In this document: in pieces, positions 53,047 to 61,718 of the stretch | Numbering within the stretch: the stretch's first letter is position 1 | Layout of the letters: each line of letters begins with the position of its first letter | NCBI RefSeq assembly: GCF_031834615.1 | Contig: NZ_CP115543.1 | Location: 3,979,001-4,043,000 of the forward strand | Length of the DNA stretch: 64,000 bases | Direction: 5' to 3' | Origin: Stenotrophomonas aracearum | Lineage (GTDB): Bacteria > Pseudomonadota > Gammaproteobacteria > Xanthomonadales > Xanthomonadaceae | Made by a program: the position numbers and the translations under genes | The notes under the pieces: generated by a model | What the model was told of the DNA's origin: nothing | What the model saw: the letters and a program-made list of their open reading frames with translations, nothing else | Databases searched by the model: none

Positions 53047-54855
53047 ATGAACGACGCTTCCGCCGCCATGCCCGTGCCCGCTGTCGCCGACGCACCGCGT
53101 TGGCCGGTGCGCTATCTGCTGTTCATTGGCGGCATGGGCGGCCTGCTCTACGGCATCGACATCGGCATCATCGCTGGCGCGCTGCCTTATCTCGAGGCCA
53201 CCGCTACGGCCAGCTGGCATCTCACCACCCAGCAGCTGGGCTTCGTTGTGGCAGCGGTACTGCTGGGCAGCGTGCTCTCATCATTGTTTGCCGGCGCGGT
53301 GGCCGACCTGATCGGGCGGCGCGGGGCGATGGTGCTGGCCGGGCTGTTGTTCACCGCCAGCATTCCGGTGATGGCGCTCTCGGAGGGCTACGGACCGCTG
53401 TTGATGGGGCGGCTGTTGCAGGGCATCAGCGGCGGCCTGATCGGTGTGGTGGTGCCGCTGTACCTGGCTGAAGTCCTCAGCCCGGAGCGGCGCGGGCGCG
53501 GTGCGGCCATGTTCCAGCTGCTGCTCACCATCGGCCTGGTGTTGGCGGCGGTGATCGGCCTGTACCACGCCCACAGCGTTGACGTGGCCACGGCAGCCGT
53601 GGCGCACCTGCCCGGCGATGAGCAGCAGCGCCTGCTGTTCGCGGTGAAGGACCATGCATGGCGCACCATCTTCTGGAGCTGCCTGCTGCCGGGGCTAATG
53701 TTCACCGGCGGCGCGCTGCTGATCAGCGAATCGCCGCGTTGGCTGGTGCGCCGCGGTCGCATCGACAAAGCCCGCCGCGCACTGCAGCGCACCGTGGCGC
53801 CGACCGAGGTGGAAGCCACCCTGGCCCGCATGCAGGCGCCTGACGCCCCCGCCAGCGACGGCACGCCCGCAGAGCGCGACCCGCTCCTGAGCCGCCGTTA
53901 CGTGTGGCCATTCATACTGGCCTGCCTGGTGCTGGCCTTCACCCAGGCCACCGGCATCAATTCGGTGCTGGCCTATGCGGTGAACATCCTGCACCAGGCC
54001 GGCCTGCCCGGAGCGGTGGCCAACTGGGCCGACGTTTCGATCAAGCTGCTCAATGCGCTGATGACCGTGGTCGCGTTGGTGCTGGTGGACCGCAAGGGCC
54101 GCAAGTTCCTGCTGATGCTGGGTACCGGCGGCATCACCGTGGCGTTGCTGTGCGCGGCGCTGCTGTTCGTGCGCAGCGAGCATGGCCGGTTGGACGTGCA
54201 CGCCACGCTGCAGCAGCAGCTGGTCGGCGATTCCCTTGCGCTGCCGATGGACGCCGCGCAGTGGCGCCGCCTGGACGGCAGCGCCGAGGGGCAGCCGCTG
54301 CAGCTCACCGTGTCTTATTCCTATGGTGGCTTCAGCAACGTGCGCTCGCTGCGCAGCGACAACCCGGTCGATACCACCCTGCAGATCCGCCGCGAAGACG
54401 CGGTCTCGGCCGACAGTGTGATCGGCGCGTTCTTCCGCCGTATCCACCTCAATCCGTTCCCGGACCCGGCCGCCGCTGCAAGCGCGCCGCTGGTGATCGA
54501 ACGTGCGGTGATCGGCCCGGTACCGTCGCCGACCCATGGCTGGCTGGTCGCCGGCTGCATCCTGCTGTTCGTGGCCTTCTTCGCGGTAGGTCCGGGCGTG
54601 TGCGTGTGGTTGGCACTGTCCGAGCTGATGCCCACCCGGATCCGTTCCAACGGCATGAGCATCGCGCTGCTGATCAACCAGTTCGTGTCCACCGTGATCG
54701 CCGCGATCTTCCTGCCCACGGTAGGCCACCACGGCTACGCCAGCATGTTCTTCTTCTGGGCCGGCTGCACGTTGCTGTACTTCCTGGTGGCCGCGTTCCT
54801 GCTGCCGGAAACCAAAGGCAAGACGCTGGAAGAGATCGAGGCGCGGTTCCGGTAA
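53047..54855 (+). CDS. agaP: MFS sugar porter, probable GalNAc permease
   Basis: This 602-residue, 12-helix sugar-porter MFS transporter shows the family signatures GGLLYGIDIGIIAGALPYL, DLIGRRGAMVL, PLYLAEVLSPERRGRGA, SPRWLVRRGR, QATGINSVLAYAVNIL, DRKGRKFLLM and the terminal PETKGKTLEEIE. It would carry GalNAc across the inner membrane. It is about 130 residues longer than usual, mainly because of an insertion at residues 375-495 between helices 9 and 10, predicted to face the periplasm. It is the last gene of the plus-strand arm. Confidence 0.85.
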   Translation: MNDASAAMPVPAVADAPRWPVRYLLFIGGMGGLLYGIDIGIIAGALPYLEATATASWHLTTQQLGFVVAAVLLGSVLSSLFAGAVADLIGRRGAMVLAGLLFTASIPVMALSEGYGPLLMGRLLQGISGGLIGVVVPLYLAEVLSPERRGRGAAMFQLLLTIGLVLAAVIGLYHAHSVDVATAAVAHLPGDEQQRLLFAVKDHAWRTIFWSCLLPGLMFTGGALLISESPRWLVRRGRIDKARRALQRTVAPTEVEATLARMQAPDAPASDGTPAERDPLLSRRYVWPFILACLVLAFTQATGINSVLAYAVNILHQAGLPGAVANWADVSIKLLNALMTVVALVLVDRKGRKFLLMLGTGGITVALLCAALLFVRSEHGRLDVHATLQQQLVGDSLALPMDAAQWRRLDGSAEGQPLQLTVSYSYGGFSNVRSLRSDNPVDTTLQIRREDAVSADSVIGAFFRRIHLNPFPDPAAAASAPLVIERAVIGPVPSPTHGWLVAGCILLFVAFFAVGPGVCVWLALSELMPTRIRSNGMSIALLINQFVSTVIAAIFLPTVGHHGYASMFFFWAGCTLLYFLVAAFLLPETKGKTLEEIEARFR

Positions 54856-54871
54856 GAGCGCTTCGGAAGCC

Positions 54872-55435
54872 TCAGCGAAGCTTCCGCAGCCGGAACGCCA
54901 CGGCGATCTGCAGGAAGCCGTACAGCAGGCTGCCGATACCGATCCACAGCGTGGTTACCGCCACCCCGCCCAGCGGGTTGGCGAACATCATGCCGCCCAG
55001 CACGATGGCCAGCAGGCCGCTGAGGATGAGCAGCCATTCGCCTTCGATCTGCTTGCGCACCCGGATCGCGTAGACGATGCGGTACACGCCGGCCATGACC
55101 AGCCAGATCGCCAGCAGCAGTACCAGGACCTTTGCGGTCACCAGTGGATTGATCACCGCCAGTGCACCGAAGCCGACGGACGCCACTGCGTACACCAGCG
55201 CCCAGCCGCGCGGCGCGCCGCTGTTGCCGCCGAATACCGCGAACAGGCTGATCAGGCCTTCGATCAGGGCCATGACCCCGATGGCCCAGGCCAGGCCGGC
55301 TGCCGCCGACAGGGGACGCATCACCGCGATCAGGCCGAAGCCGATGGCCACCAGCCCGTACAGCAGCAGTACCCACCAGCTGCGGCCCACCCACGACAAC
55401 AACGAGGTACCGCGCAGATCCGACGCCTGGCTCAT
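54872..55435 (-). CDS. HdeD-family (DUF308) membrane protein
   Basis: This 187-residue protein has six hydrophobic helices in three repeating pairs (WWVLLLYGLVAIGFGLIAV, LVYAVASVGFGALAVINPL, WLLILSGLLAIVLGGMMFAN), the pattern of the HdeD/DUF308 family. HdeD in E. coli is linked to acid resistance at high cell density; here the role is unknown. It converges on the sugar porter gene. The ATG at 55435 (MSQASD) is preferred over the in-frame upstream start. Confidence 0.8.
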   Translation of the reverse strand: MSQASDLRGTSLLSWVGRSWWVLLLYGLVAIGFGLIAVMRPLSAAAGLAWAIGVMALIEGLISLFAVFGGNSGAPRGWALVYAVASVGFGALAVINPLVTAKVLVLLLAIWLVMAGVYRIVYAIRVRKQIEGEWLLILSGLLAIVLGGMMFANPLGGVAVTTLWIGIGSLLYGFLQIAVAFRLRKLR

Positions 55436-55499
55436 GACGGTGTTCCTGTGAAGGAGGTCAAGCGCGATGCTAGGCCTGCATGGGCGCCGCGACAAGGCG

Positions 55500-56201
55500 T
55501 CATGGCGCGCGGGCGCATACCCACAGCGTGGCCTGCTCCATCCCGGACCGTTTCAGTGCGCGCATGGCCGCGTCCAGGGTGGCGCCAGTGGTCATCACAT
55601 CATCGACCAGGGTCAGCCGGGACGGCGGGGTGGCCGTTACGGCGAAGGCCCCGCGCAGGTTCTGGCGGCGGGCCTCCGCGTCCAGCGTCGACTGCGCCAC
55701 CGTGGCGCGGCTGCGGCACAGCCCCGACCACAGCGGCACGCCCAGTTCACGCGCCAGGGGCCGGGCCAGCTCCCGCGCCTGGTCGTAACCGCGCTCGCGC
55801 AGCCGCCGCCGGTGCAGCGGCATCGGCATCAGCGGGTCCAACGCGAACTCCGGCACTGCCTGCAGCATCAACTGCGACAACAGCCGCCCCGCCGCCAGGT
55901 CCTGATGGAACTTGAAACGCAGCACCAGTCGGTCAATCGGCGGCGCATAGATGAAGGTGGCCGCAGCGCCCATCTGCCGTGGCGGCTGACGCAGACATGC
56001 CCCGCAGGCGGCTACAGGCTCGTCCGGCGGCAAAGGCAGCGCGCACAGCGGGCAGGCATGGTCGTTCCACGGCAGCTCGGCATAACAGGCGGCGCACAGG
56101 TCCAGCCCCTCGTTACCCGGATCGGCGCAGACCAGGCACCGCAGCGGCAAGACCTGATGTCCCAGCCACCACACGGCATCGTAAACTTTGCGGATATCCA
56201 T
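55500..56201 (-). CDS. comF: ComF-family phosphoribosyltransferase-like protein
   Basis: This 233-residue protein of the ComF/GntX family has an N-terminal zinc finger ([37 protein letters not shown]) and a C-terminal phosphoribosyltransferase-type domain with the PRPP-loop [17 protein letters not shown]. ComF supports natural transformation at the DNA-uptake step. A GTG at 56228 is an alternative start. It is divergent from bioB, and the candidate BirA site overlaps its first codons. comM, another competence gene, is interrupted elsewhere in the window. Confidence 0.88.
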   Translation of the reverse strand: MDIRKVYDAVWWLGHQVLPLRCLVCADPGNEGLDLCAACYAELPWNDHACPLCALPLPPDEPVAACGACLRQPPRQMGAAATFIYAPPIDRLVLRFKFHQDLAAGRLLSQLMLQAVPEFALDPLMPMPLHRRRLRERGYDQARELARPLARELGVPLWSGLCRSRATVAQSTLDAEARRQNLRGAFAVTATPPSRLTLVDDVMTTGATLDAAMRALKRSGMEQATLWVCARAP

Positions 56202-56212
56202 ATGGTTGACAG
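56179..56212 (+). promoter_or_regulatory. Candidate BirA operator and bioB -35
   Basis: TCGTAAACT (56179-56187), 16 bases, then GGTTGACAG (56204-56212) matches the BirA consensus TTGTAAACC-N14/16-GGTTTACAA at seven of nine positions in each half. The right half contains TTGACA (56206-56211), a perfect -35 for bioB; the -10 is weak (CAGACT at 56229). Biotin-dependent repression of bioB is inferred. Confidence 0.6.
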
Positions 56213-56271
56213 TCTCGTGCAACCTCACCAGACTGCCGCCCCTCGCTTCCGCAATCTGTCAGGACACTCCC

Positions 56272-57306
56272 ATGGCTTCTGTCATCCGCCACGACTGGCA
56301 CCCCGAGGAGCTGCTGGCGCTGTTTGAGCTGCCCCTCCCGGAGCTGCTGTACCGGGCCGCAGGCGTGCATCGGGAAGCGTTCGATCCGGCCGAGGTGCAG
56401 GTGTCCACCCTGCTCTCGGTGAAGACCGGCGGCTGCCCGGAAGACTGCGCGTACTGCCCGCAGGCGCAGCGCTATGACACCGGGGTGAGCGCGCAGAAGC
56501 TGATGGCCACCGACGAGGTGGTCGCCAAGGCGCGCCAGGCCAAGGCGGCGGGCGCGTCGCGGTTCTGCATGGGTGCGGCCTGGCGTTCGCCCAAGGACCG
56601 CGACATTCCGAAGGTGGCGGCGATGATCCGCGAGGTGAAGGCGCTGGGGCTGGAAACCTGCGCCACCCTGGGCATGCTCGACGGCCCGCAGGCAGCCGCG
56701 CTGCGCGAGGCCGGGCTGGACTACTACAACCACAACCTGGACACCGCGCCGGATTACTACGACTCGATCATCCATACCCGCAAGTACCAGGACCGGCTCG
56801 ATACGCTGGAACACGTGCGCCAGGCCGGGCTGAAGACCTGCTGCGGCGGCATCGTCGGCATGGGCGAGACCCGTGCGCACCGCGCAGGGCTGCTGCTGGC
56901 GCTGGCCAACCTGCCGGCCCACCCCGATTCGGTGCCGATCAACCGGCTGGTGCAGGTGGCCGGCACGCCGCTGCACGGCAGCGCCGAGCTGGACCCGTTC
57001 GAGTTCGTGCGCATGATCGCAGTGGCCCGCATCACCATGCCCAAGGCAATGGTGCGGCTCTCGGCAGGGCGCGAGACGATGAGCGACGAGCTGCAGGCGC
57101 TGTGCTTCCTGGCCGGGGCCAACTCCATCTTCTACGGGGAGAAGCTGCTGACCACCGGCAACCCGGACACCGAGCGCGACCTTGCCCTGTTCAGCCGGTT
57201 GGGACTGCGCCCGATGGCGGTGCAGGTCGACGCGGAAGGGCATGACCACCCGGGCACCGTGCATGCCGACATCACCTGCGGCGGCGGTTGCGGACAAGCG
57301 GCCTGA
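56272..57306 (+). CDS. bioB: Biotin synthase
   Basis: This 344-residue radical SAM enzyme inserts sulfur into dethiobiotin in the last step of biotin synthesis. The [4Fe-4S]-SAM motif is [12 protein letters not shown] (Cx3Cx2C); other landmarks are [53 protein letters not shown] and [13 protein letters not shown] precedes the ATG. It heads the bioB-bioF-bioH-SDR-bioC series. Confidence 0.97.
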   Translation: MASVIRHDWHPEELLALFELPLPELLYRAAGVHREAFDPAEVQVSTLLSVKTGGCPEDCAYCPQAQRYDTGVSAQKLMATDEVVAKARQAKAAGASRFCMGAAWRSPKDRDIPKVAAMIREVKALGLETCATLGMLDGPQAAALREAGLDYYNHNLDTAPDYYDSIIHTRKYQDRLDTLEHVRQAGLKTCCGGIVGMGETRAHRAGLLLALANLPAHPDSVPINRLVQVAGTPLHGSAELDPFEFVRMIAVARITMPKAMVRLSAGRETMSDELQALCFLAGANSIFYGEKLLTTGNPDTERDLALFSRLGLRPMAVQVDAEGHDHPGTVHADITCGGGCGQAA

Positions 57307-57377
57307 GCCCCGCCCCGGGCGGTGCAGCGCAACGCCCGGCAACCGGGTACGCTAGCTCCCCTGCCCGCCCATGAGAC

Positions 57378-58598
57378 ATGACGACCATGGCCCGTCCTGA
57401 CCTGCACGACCGTATTCAGTCCCAGCGCAAGCTTCGCGATGCGCAGGGCCGGATCCGCGTGCGCCGCACCGTGACCCGCCGGGATGGCGTGCGTCTGGAA
57501 CTCAATGGCCAGTGGCTCACTGGCTTCTGCAGCAACGACTACCTGGGCCTGTCCCAGCAGTTCGGCGTGGTCAGTGCGCTGCAGGACGCTGCCGCGCGCG
57601 AAGGCGCCGGCGCCACCGCCTCGCACCTGATCTGCGGCCACCATGCGCTGCACGAGGCGCTGGAGCAGGAAGTGGCCGACTGGCTCGGCTACCCGCGCGC
57701 GCTGCTGTTCGGCAGCGGCTTCGCCGCCAACCTGGCCGTGCAGCAGGCGCTGCTGACCGAAGAAGATGACGTGTGCGTGCAGGACCGGCTCAACCACGCC
57801 AGCCTGCTCGACGCCGCGCGGCTGGCCGGTTGCCGCCTGCGCCGCTACCCGCACCTGGACACCGAAGGCGCGCTGCGCCAGCTCAAGCATGCGGCCGAAG
57901 GCGCGGCGATGCTGGTCACCGACGGCGTCTTCAGCATGGACGGCGATATCGCGCCGCTGCGCTCGCTGTCGCTGGTGGCGCGCATGCAGCAGGCCCTGCT
58001 GTATGTCGACGACGCGCACGGCGTGGGCGTGGTTGGCGAGCATGGCCGGGGCTGCGTGGCCGAGGCCGGGCTGGGCGTGGCCGACGTGCCGCTGCAGCTG
58101 GTGACGCTCGGCAAGGCACTGGGTGGCAGTGGTGCGGTGGTGGTCGGCGATGACGCGCTGATCCAGCATTTGGCCGAAACCGCACGCCCCTACATCTACA
58201 CCACCGCCGTGCCGCCGGCGCAGGCCGCTGCCGCCCTGGCGGCGGTGAAGCTGGCCCGCCGCGACGACTGGCGCCGCGAGAAGCTGGCCGAACTGGTCGG
58301 CGTGTTCCGTGCCGGCGCACGCCAGCACGGGCTCGAACTGATGCCGTCGGACACGCCGATCCAGCCGCTGCTGTGCGGCGCCGAGTCGACCGTGATGGCG
58401 CTGTCGGCCGAGTTGGAAGCAGCCGGTTTCCTGGTCAGCGCGATCCGTCCGCCGACCGTGCCCGAGGGCAAGGCACGCCTGCGCGTGACCCTGTCCGCGC
58501 TGCACACCGTTCCGGAAGTGCGCGCATTGACCGACGCGATCGCGCACGCGCGCGACCATGTGCTGCGCCAGCAGTCACTGGATGCACTGAGCGCGTGA
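57378..58598 (+). CDS. bioF: 8-amino-7-oxononanoate synthase
   Basis: This 406-residue PLP enzyme condenses pimeloyl thioester with alanine. Landmarks: [76 protein letters not shown] and the PLP-lysine motif [15 protein letters not shown]. Two adjacent ATGs (57378 and 57387) could serve as start. It is 71 bases after bioB. Confidence 0.96.
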   Translation: MTTMARPDLHDRIQSQRKLRDAQGRIRVRRTVTRRDGVRLELNGQWLTGFCSNDYLGLSQQFGVVSALQDAAAREGAGATASHLICGHHALHEALEQEVADWLGYPRALLFGSGFAANLAVQQALLTEEDDVCVQDRLNHASLLDAARLAGCRLRRYPHLDTEGALRQLKHAAEGAAMLVTDGVFSMDGDIAPLRSLSLVARMQQALLYVDDAHGVGVVGEHGRGCVAEAGLGVADVPLQLVTLGKALGGSGAVVVGDDALIQHLAETARPYIYTTAVPPAQAAAALAAVKLARRDDWRREKLAELVGVFRAGARQHGLELMPSDTPIQPLLCGAESTVMALSAELEAAGFLVSAIRPPTVPEGKARLRVTLSALHTVPEVRALTDAIAHARDHVLRQQSLDALSA

Positions 58599-58614
58599 TG
58601 CACGGGCGGTACCG

Positions 58615-59394
58615 GTGAGCATGCAGATCGAGGTGACCGGCAGCGGGCCGGCGCTGGTGCTGATCCACGGCTGGGCCCTGCATGGCGGCGTGTTCGCACC
58701 GCTGGTGGAGCGGCTGGCCGCACAGTTCGAGCTGCATCGGGTGGACCTGCCCGGGCATGGCCACAGCCGCGACGATGCCACGCCGCTGCGCCTGCCTTTC
58801 GTGGTCAACGCGATTGCCGCCGCCACCCCGCCGGCCGTGTGGTGCGGCTGGTCGCTGGGCGGCCTGTTCGCACTGCACGCCGCGGCCACCGTGCCCAAGG
58901 TGCGCGGCTTGGCGATGATCGCGGCCACGCCGCGCTTCGTGCGTGGCGAGGACTGGCCGCACGCAGTGGAACCGTCCGTGTTCGAACAGTTCGGCCAGGA
59001 TCTGGCCACCGACTACCGCGGCACGCTGGAGCGCTTCCTGGCACTGGATGCGATGGGCTCCGAGCACGCCCGCCAGGAGCTGCGCAGCCTGCGCGCGATG
59101 CTGGTGGAGCGCGGCGAGCCCGCGCCGCACGCCCTGCAGGAAGGCCTGCGCCTGCTCGAGGGCACCGACCTGCGCGGCGCCCTGCCCAGCCTGCCGGTCC
59201 CCAGCCTGTGGCTGGCCGGGCAGCGCGACCGGCTGGTGTCGGCGCGTGGCATGCAGGCCGCTGCGGCGCTGGCACCGCGTTCCAGCGTGCATGTGGTCGC
59301 CCATGGCGGCCACGCGCCGTTCCTCGGCCACACCGACGACGTGGCCGCACAGCTGCTCCACTTTGTTTCCACCCTTCCGCCTTTACGGAACTGA
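58615..59394 (+). CDS. bioH: Pimeloyl-ACP methyl ester esterase
   Basis: This 259-residue alpha/beta hydrolase removes the methyl group from pimeloyl-ACP methyl ester, closing the BioC-BioH route to pimelate. The catalytic Ser is in WCGWSLGGLFALHAA, the Asp in AGQRDRLVSA and the His in HGGHAPFLGHTDD; VLIHGWALHGGVF supplies the oxyanion hole. It may start at GTG 58615 or ATG 58621. It lies between bioF and the SDR gene with very short gaps. Confidence 0.92.
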   Translation: MSMQIEVTGSGPALVLIHGWALHGGVFAPLVERLAAQFELHRVDLPGHGHSRDDATPLRLPFVVNAIAAATPPAVWCGWSLGGLFALHAAATVPKVRGLAMIAATPRFVRGEDWPHAVEPSVFEQFGQDLATDYRGTLERFLALDAMGSEHARQELRSLRAMLVERGEPAPHALQEGLRLLEGTDLRGALPSLPVPSLWLAGQRDRLVSARGMQAAAALAPRSSVHVVAHGGHAPFLGHTDDVAAQLLHFVSTLPPLRN

Positions 59395-59397
59395 GCC

Positions 59398-60180
59398 ATG
59401 GACCTTGGAATTGCCGGCCGCTGGGCCCTCGTCTGCGCCGCCAGCAAGGGATTGGGCCTGGGCTGCGCCCGCGCACTCGCCCGCGAAGGGGTGAACGTGG
59501 TGATCGCCGCACGCGGTGAACAGGCACTGGAACAAGCGGGTGCGGAACTGCGGGCGCTTCCCGGTGCCGGCAAGGTGGTCACCGTGGTCGCCGACGTCAC
59601 CACCGACGCCGGCCGCGCCGCCGCACTGGCGGCCTGCCCGCAGGTGGACATCCTGGTCACCAATGCCGGCGGCCCGCCGGCCGGCGACTTCCGCCAGTTC
59701 GAACGCGCGGACTGGATCGCGGCGCTGGACGCGAACATGCTGGCGCCGATCGCGCTGATCCGCGCCACCGTGGACGGCATGATCGAGCGCGGCTTCGGCC
59801 GCGTGGTCAACATCACCTCGTCGTCGGTGAAGGCACCGATCGACATCCTGGCGCTGTCCAACGGTGCGCGATCGGGCCTGACCGGTTTCGTGGCCGGGCT
59901 GGCGCGGCGCACCGTGGCCCACAACGTGACCCTCAACAACCTGCTGCCCGGCCAGTTCGATACCGACCGCCTGCGCGGCAATTTCGCCTACATGGCGCAG
60001 CAGCAGGGCGTCGACGCCGGGCAGATCGCCGAACGCAAGCGCACCCATATTCCCGCCGGCCGCTTCGGCAGGGCCGACGAATTCGGCGCGGCCTGTGCAT
60101 TCCTGTGCAGCGCGCAGGCCGGCTACATCACCGGGCAGAACCTGCTGATCGACGGCGGCGCCTACCCTGGCACGTTCTGA
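59398..60180 (+). CDS. Short-chain dehydrogenase-like protein in bio operon
   Basis: This 260-residue SDR has the nucleotide-binding CAASKGLGLGCARALA (GxxxGxG-like) and NAGG motifs and a C-terminal GQNLLIDGGAYPGTF. The catalytic YxxxK is not visible: the expected place reads LALSNGARSGLTGF, so Tyr and Lys appear replaced by Ser and Arg. The Ser of the triad (NITSSSVKAP) remains. It begins four bases after bioH. It may be a divergent enzyme acting on acyl-ACP or a non-catalytic partner. Confidence 0.8.
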   Translation: MDLGIAGRWALVCAASKGLGLGCARALAREGVNVVIAARGEQALEQAGAELRALPGAGKVVTVVADVTTDAGRAAALAACPQVDILVTNAGGPPAGDFRQFERADWIAALDANMLAPIALIRATVDGMIERGFGRVVNITSSSVKAPIDILALSNGARSGLTGFVAGLARRTVAHNVTLNNLLPGQFDTDRLRGNFAYMAQQQGVDAGQIAERKRTHIPAGRFGRADEFGAACAFLCSAQAGYITGQNLLIDGGAYPGTF

Positions 60181-60227
60181 CCCGTACCTTCCTGTTTTCC
60201 GCAGTTGCTTTCCGCAGTGAGCCTTGC

Positions 60228-61112
60228 ATGACCACCGACTTCGATCCCCAGCATGTCCGCCGCGCGTTCTCGCGTGCCGCCACCAGTTACGACGCCGCCG
60301 CTGCCCTGCAGCGCGAGGTCGAAAAGCGCCTGCTCGAGTCGCTGGATTACCTGGAAGCGCGGCAGCCGGAGGTGGTGCTGGACGTTGGCAGCGGCACCGG
60401 GCATGCGAGCGCGGCAATGAAGAAGCGCTGGCCGAAGGCGCAGGTGATCGCGCTGGACATGGCCCTGCCGATGCTGCGCGAGTCGAAGAAGCAGGCCGGT
60501 TGGTGGAAGCCGTTCTCGCGCGTGTGCGGCGACGCGCGCGCGTTGCCGCTGCTGGACCAGAGCGTTGACGTGATCTACAGCAACCTGTGCCTGCAGTGGG
60601 TGGACGACCTGCCGGCGGTGTTCGCTGGCTTCCGCCGCGCGCTCAAGCCGGGCGGGCTGCTGGTGTGTTCGACCTTCGGGCCGGAAACGCTGATCGAACT
60701 GCGCGACGCGTTCGCCAGCGCCGACGACGTCCCGCATGTGAGCCGCTTCCCGCCGATCGCGCAGTTTGGCGACGCGCTGATGATGTCCGGGTTCCGCGAC
60801 CCGGTGCTGGACCGCGACCTGTTCACCCTGACCTACAAGGACATGGACGCGTTGATGCGCGAGCTGCGCGCGATCGGCGCCACCAACGCGCGCCAGGACC
60901 GCCGCCACACCTTGACCGGGCGTGGCCGTTTCGCCGCCGCGCGCGCCGCCTACGAACCGCTGCGCCGCGAAGACGGCACGTTGCCGAGCAGCTGGGAAGT
61001 GATCTACGCGCATGCGTGGGCGCCCGAAGCCGGCGCGCCGATCAGGGAGCACGGACATGACGTCGCCACGGTGCCGGTGTCGGCCATTCCGATCCGTCGC
61101 AGGACGACCTGA
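60228..61112 (+). CDS. bioC: Malonyl-ACP O-methyltransferase
   Basis: This 294-residue SAM methyltransferase methylates malonyl-ACP to start pimelate synthesis on the fatty-acid machinery. Motifs: the N-terminal RRAFSRAATSYDAAAALQRE typical of BioC, motif I VVLDVGSGTGHASAAM, IALDMALPML, and SNLCLQWVDDLPAVF. The rest, including GGLLVCSTFGPETLIELRDA, matches BioC well. It ends the biotin series. Confidence 0.95.
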   Translation: MTTDFDPQHVRRAFSRAATSYDAAAALQREVEKRLLESLDYLEARQPEVVLDVGSGTGHASAAMKKRWPKAQVIALDMALPMLRESKKQAGWWKPFSRVCGDARALPLLDQSVDVIYSNLCLQWVDDLPAVFAGFRRALKPGGLLVCSTFGPETLIELRDAFASADDVPHVSRFPPIAQFGDALMMSGFRDPVLDRDLFTLTYKDMDALMRELRAIGATNARQDRRHTLTGRGRFAAARAAYEPLRREDGTLPSSWEVIYAHAWAPEAGAPIREHGHDVATVPVSAIPIRRRTT

Positions 61113-61718
61113 TCAGGCCCCGGTCGAGATCATGTCGCGGTGGAAGAAATAGATCTCCTGCGCCAGGAACTTCCAGCTGGTGTGGAAACTGCGGAAGCGC
61201 GTGCTAGGCGTTGACGAGGCCAGCGCATCGATCCCGAGCTCTCGCGCCAAGCGCAGCGCGCGCGCCATGTGCAGCGGGTCGCTGACGATGATCACCCGGT
61301 GCAGCTTGCGCTTCTCCATCAGGCGCTGCGCTTCCACCAGGTTCTGCCGGGTGGTGCGCGACGCGGTTTCGATCAGGATCGCGTTTTCCGGCACGCCCTG
61401 CTTCAGCGCATAGCGGCGCGCCACCTGCGATTCGGAAAAACGCGCTCCAGTGCCGCCATAGCCGCCGGTGAAGATCAGCAGTGGCGCATAGCCCTGGTGG
61501 TACAGGTCCAAACCATGTCGGATGCGCTCTTCGAACACCGGCGAGGGCTTGGCGTCGTAGGCGGCAGCGCCCAGCACGATGATCGCGTCGGCCTTCGCCG
61601 CCTGGTCGCGCTCACCGACCCAGACGATCCACGCGGTCACGCACAGCAGCCACGCCGCCAGCAGCAGGCACAACCGCCACAGCCAGCCGGCCAGTCCGAC
61701 CCGGTGGCGCCGGGTCAT
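61113..61718 (-). CDS. YdcF/DUF218-family membrane-anchored protein
   Basis: This 201-residue protein has one N-terminal membrane helix (LCLLLAAWLLCVTAWIVWV) and a DUF218 (YdcF/SanA-like) domain: ADAIIVLGAAAYDAKPSP, LLIFTGGYGGTGA, SRTTRQNLVEAQRLM and VIIVSDPLHMARALRLA. Related proteins are linked to envelope maintenance; the biochemical role is unclear. The ATG overlaps the stop of the dehydratase gene (ATGA), so the two are coupled. Confidence 0.85.
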   Translation of the reverse strand: MTRRHRVGLAGWLWRLCLLLAAWLLCVTAWIVWVGERDQAAKADAIIVLGAAAYDAKPSPVFEERIRHGLDLYHQGYAPLLIFTGGYGGTGARFSESQVARRYALKQGVPENAILIETASRTTRQNLVEAQRLMEKRKLHRVIIVSDPLHMARALRLARELGIDALASSTPSTRFRSFHTSWKFLAQEIYFFHRDMISTGA

